DNA of 64,000 bases, taken from assembly GCF_003096355.1 (NCBI RefSeq), contig NZ_QEKI01000007.1, positions 119,801-183,800 of the forward strand, written 5' to 3'. This document shows positions 63,297 through 64,000 of the stretch, one piece after another. A model generated the notes under the pieces. That model had not been told where the DNA came from. It ran no database searches and saw nothing but the letters and a program-made list of their open reading frames with translations. Origin of the DNA: Pontibacter virosus. Lineage in GTDB: Bacteria > Bacteroidota > Bacteroidia > Cytophagales > Hymenobacteraceae. The stretch's first letter is position 1. Each line of letters begins with the position of its first letter. Both the position numbers and the translations under genes were made by a program.

Positions 63297-63884
63297 CTAC
63301 ATGCCGACCACATCTTTTCTTACTTCCTTCCGCCACTTTTTGCCATACCTGCTGTCAAGGTACTTGAACACGACCTGATTATACTGCTCTATGCATTTTT
63401 CATTTGGAGCAACACACCCGAAGTCGTGGTACTTTACATCATATTTCTTCTCGAACTTTTCCTGATGTACATATACTACTGGTGCGATACCACCCACTAT
63501 CAAAAGTCTTGGTTTCTTGTTATTTATGTCTCTTTGTGCTATATCTTCATTGATGCTGCAATCTGCAATAGCCAACAGGGATAAACCTGTTATTGACACT
63601 TCTGTTATGGTTACACTGGTATCTATGGCTGGAAAGCTTGCTCCGAGAACCTGTAACTGGTGTTTTCCTTGCTTTAGGTTCTCCAACTTAAAAATGCCAA
63701 GACTGTCTGTTGTAGCTACCTGTCCCGTGTTTTTTACTGTCACCAAGGCTTCTTGCGCAGGTGCCAAATCAAGTCCTATGAGCAAATTGACCTTTCCACT
63801 TATTGAATAAGAACCTGCATGCCCCTGTGCAAAAGCAATAAGGGGAGCCAAGACTATCAGTAAGAGGAGTTTCATTTTTTTCAT
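63297..63884 (-). CDS. Cassette gene B: secreted carboxypeptidase-regulatory-like domain protein
   Basis: 195 residues with a signal peptide (cleavage near AFAQG) and a carboxypeptidase-D-regulatory-like domain (YSISGKVNLLIG, ALVTVKNTGQ, DSLGIFKLENLKQGKHQL). The C-terminal ~60 residues (YHDFGCVAPNEKCIEQYNQ, then YLDSRYGKKWRKEVRKDVVG) form a pattern that I have seen in many Bacteroidota proteins; that recurrence is from memory. It is flanked by attC-like sites 3 and 2 (ATG 17 nt after site 3; stop 9 nt before site 2). Confidence 0.8.
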   Translation of the reverse strand: MKKMKLLLLIVLAPLIAFAQGHAGSYSISGKVNLLIGLDLAPAQEALVTVKNTGQVATTDSLGIFKLENLKQGKHQLQVLGASFPAIDTSVTITEVSITGLSLLAIADCSINEDIAQRDINNKKPRLLIVGGIAPVVYVHQEKFEKKYDVKYHDFGCVAPNEKCIEQYNQVVFKYLDSRYGKKWRKEVRKDVVGM

Positions 63885-63901
63885 TCTATACTTTCACTTA
63901 C

Positions 63902-63973
63902 GCCTAACGAAATGGTCTAGCAGACGCTTTAGCTTGAAACACTTGCTAAGGTGTCTGCTAGGGTGTGTTGGCC
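63902..63973 (-). repeat. attC-like site 3
   Basis: Reverse strand: R'' GGCCAAC (63973-63967; one mismatch to RYYYAAC), 5-nt spacer, L'' CTAGCAGAC (63961-63953), L' GTCTGCTAG (63925-63917), 8-nt spacer, R' GTTAGGC (63908-63902). L arms pair over 9 bp. It ends a further cassette lying beyond the window. Confidence 0.7.
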
Positions 63974-64000
63974 GGGGTTGTTTTTCCCTTTTTCTCCCAG

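Larger units (their letters stand above)
62427..63973 (-). mobile_element. Integron-type gene cassettes (cassette array or CALIN, continuing right)
   Basis: On the reverse strand two cassette-like units follow each other, each a short gene followed about 10 nt later by an attC-like palindrome, with another such element upstream of the first. Genes: 63884-63297 and 63200-62502. Sites: 63973-63902, 63287-63223 and 62490-62427. Both genes are more AT-rich than the surroundings, in keeping with transfer. No integrase or attI is inside the window, so the array may be orphan (CALIN) or extend past 64000. Confidence 0.65.

Noticed and set aside
1..64000. GGTATA as a promoter or ribosome-binding element
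   Set aside because: It occurs inside genes and on both strands with no fixed distance to start codons, so it is not a simple promoter element.
1..64000. tRNA, rRNA, tmRNA, CRISPR array, prophage or transposase genes
   Set aside because: I found no T-arm consensus, no regularly spaced repeats and no recognisable transposase or phage proteins.

Overview
The window looks like a chromosomal segment of a member of the Bacteroidota, most likely Cytophagales/Hymenobacteraceae (Pontibacter-like). The evidence is the gene families (GRS1-type glycyl-tRNA synthetase, a long type-2 isoleucyl-tRNA synthetase, a QEGLA-motif protein, a bacterial GH3 protein, M28 peptidase, DUF2807, DUF2490, MORN/TonB proteins), the lack of clear Shine-Dalgarno sequences, and TAnnTTTG promoter boxes, some with an upstream TTTG. 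The family- or genus-level placement is inference. I see no rRNA, tRNA, CRISPR array, prophage or transposase.

Layout. 0-8 kb: end of a membrane-protein gene, glyS, a 1-kb low-GC gap, ileS-lspA, then a HAD phosphatase and a small membrane protein in reverse. 8-18.7 kb: a fused Opp/Dpp-type ABC ATPase, rnr plus a polyprenyl synthase, a rhomboid protease, a fasciclin protein, a STAS-like protein, an SLC13/RCK transporter and a DUF2490 protein preceded by an overlapping 29-codon membrane microprotein. 18.8-24 kb: an ABC exporter, a tandem pair of MORN/TonB proteins, a lipoprotein and a membrane protein. 24.6-28.4 kb: a three-gene reverse operon of N-formylglutamate amidohydrolase, QEGLA/DUF1704 metallopeptidase and ATP-grasp ligase. 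28.6-36.1 kb: a rhomboid with a plug-like C-terminal tail, a cluster of small hairpins, a DUF2807 gene whose signal-peptide region is frameshifted, M28 peptidase, thioesterase, lipoprotein, DUF721 and recF. 36.2-51 kb: pdhA, a TPR protein, ribH, a porin-like protein, a DksA-like protein, scpB, a pseudouridine synthase with a long RGD/E-rich repeat, coaX, an outer-membrane protein, lptC, a 57-aa membrane protein, a CNNM/CorC protein, a PpiD-like chaperone and a TPR protein. 51-62.4 kb: recJ, GH25 lysozyme, lptB, GH3, SdpI-like, AIM24-like, gltX and YihY/BrkB.

The right end (about 62.4-64.0 kb) differs. Two low-GC reverse-strand genes are each followed, about 10 nt after the stop codon, by a short imperfect palindrome with terminal GCCTAAC/GTTAGGC boxes, inner paired L-like boxes and 5-nt/7-8-nt spacers. 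A third such element lies upstream of both genes. This is the architecture of integron gene cassettes (attC sites), probably a cassette array or CALIN continuing beyond the window.

A second window-wide peculiarity is the 6-mer GGTATA (often AGGTATAG), which is strongly over-represented on both strands and in genes and gaps alike. I counted 35 copies in the first 10.2 kb against about 5 expected. Within genes it often appears as GGT-ATA (Gly-Ile with a rare Ile codon) or TAT-ACC (Tyr-Thr), and some gene ends carry inverted pairs of it.
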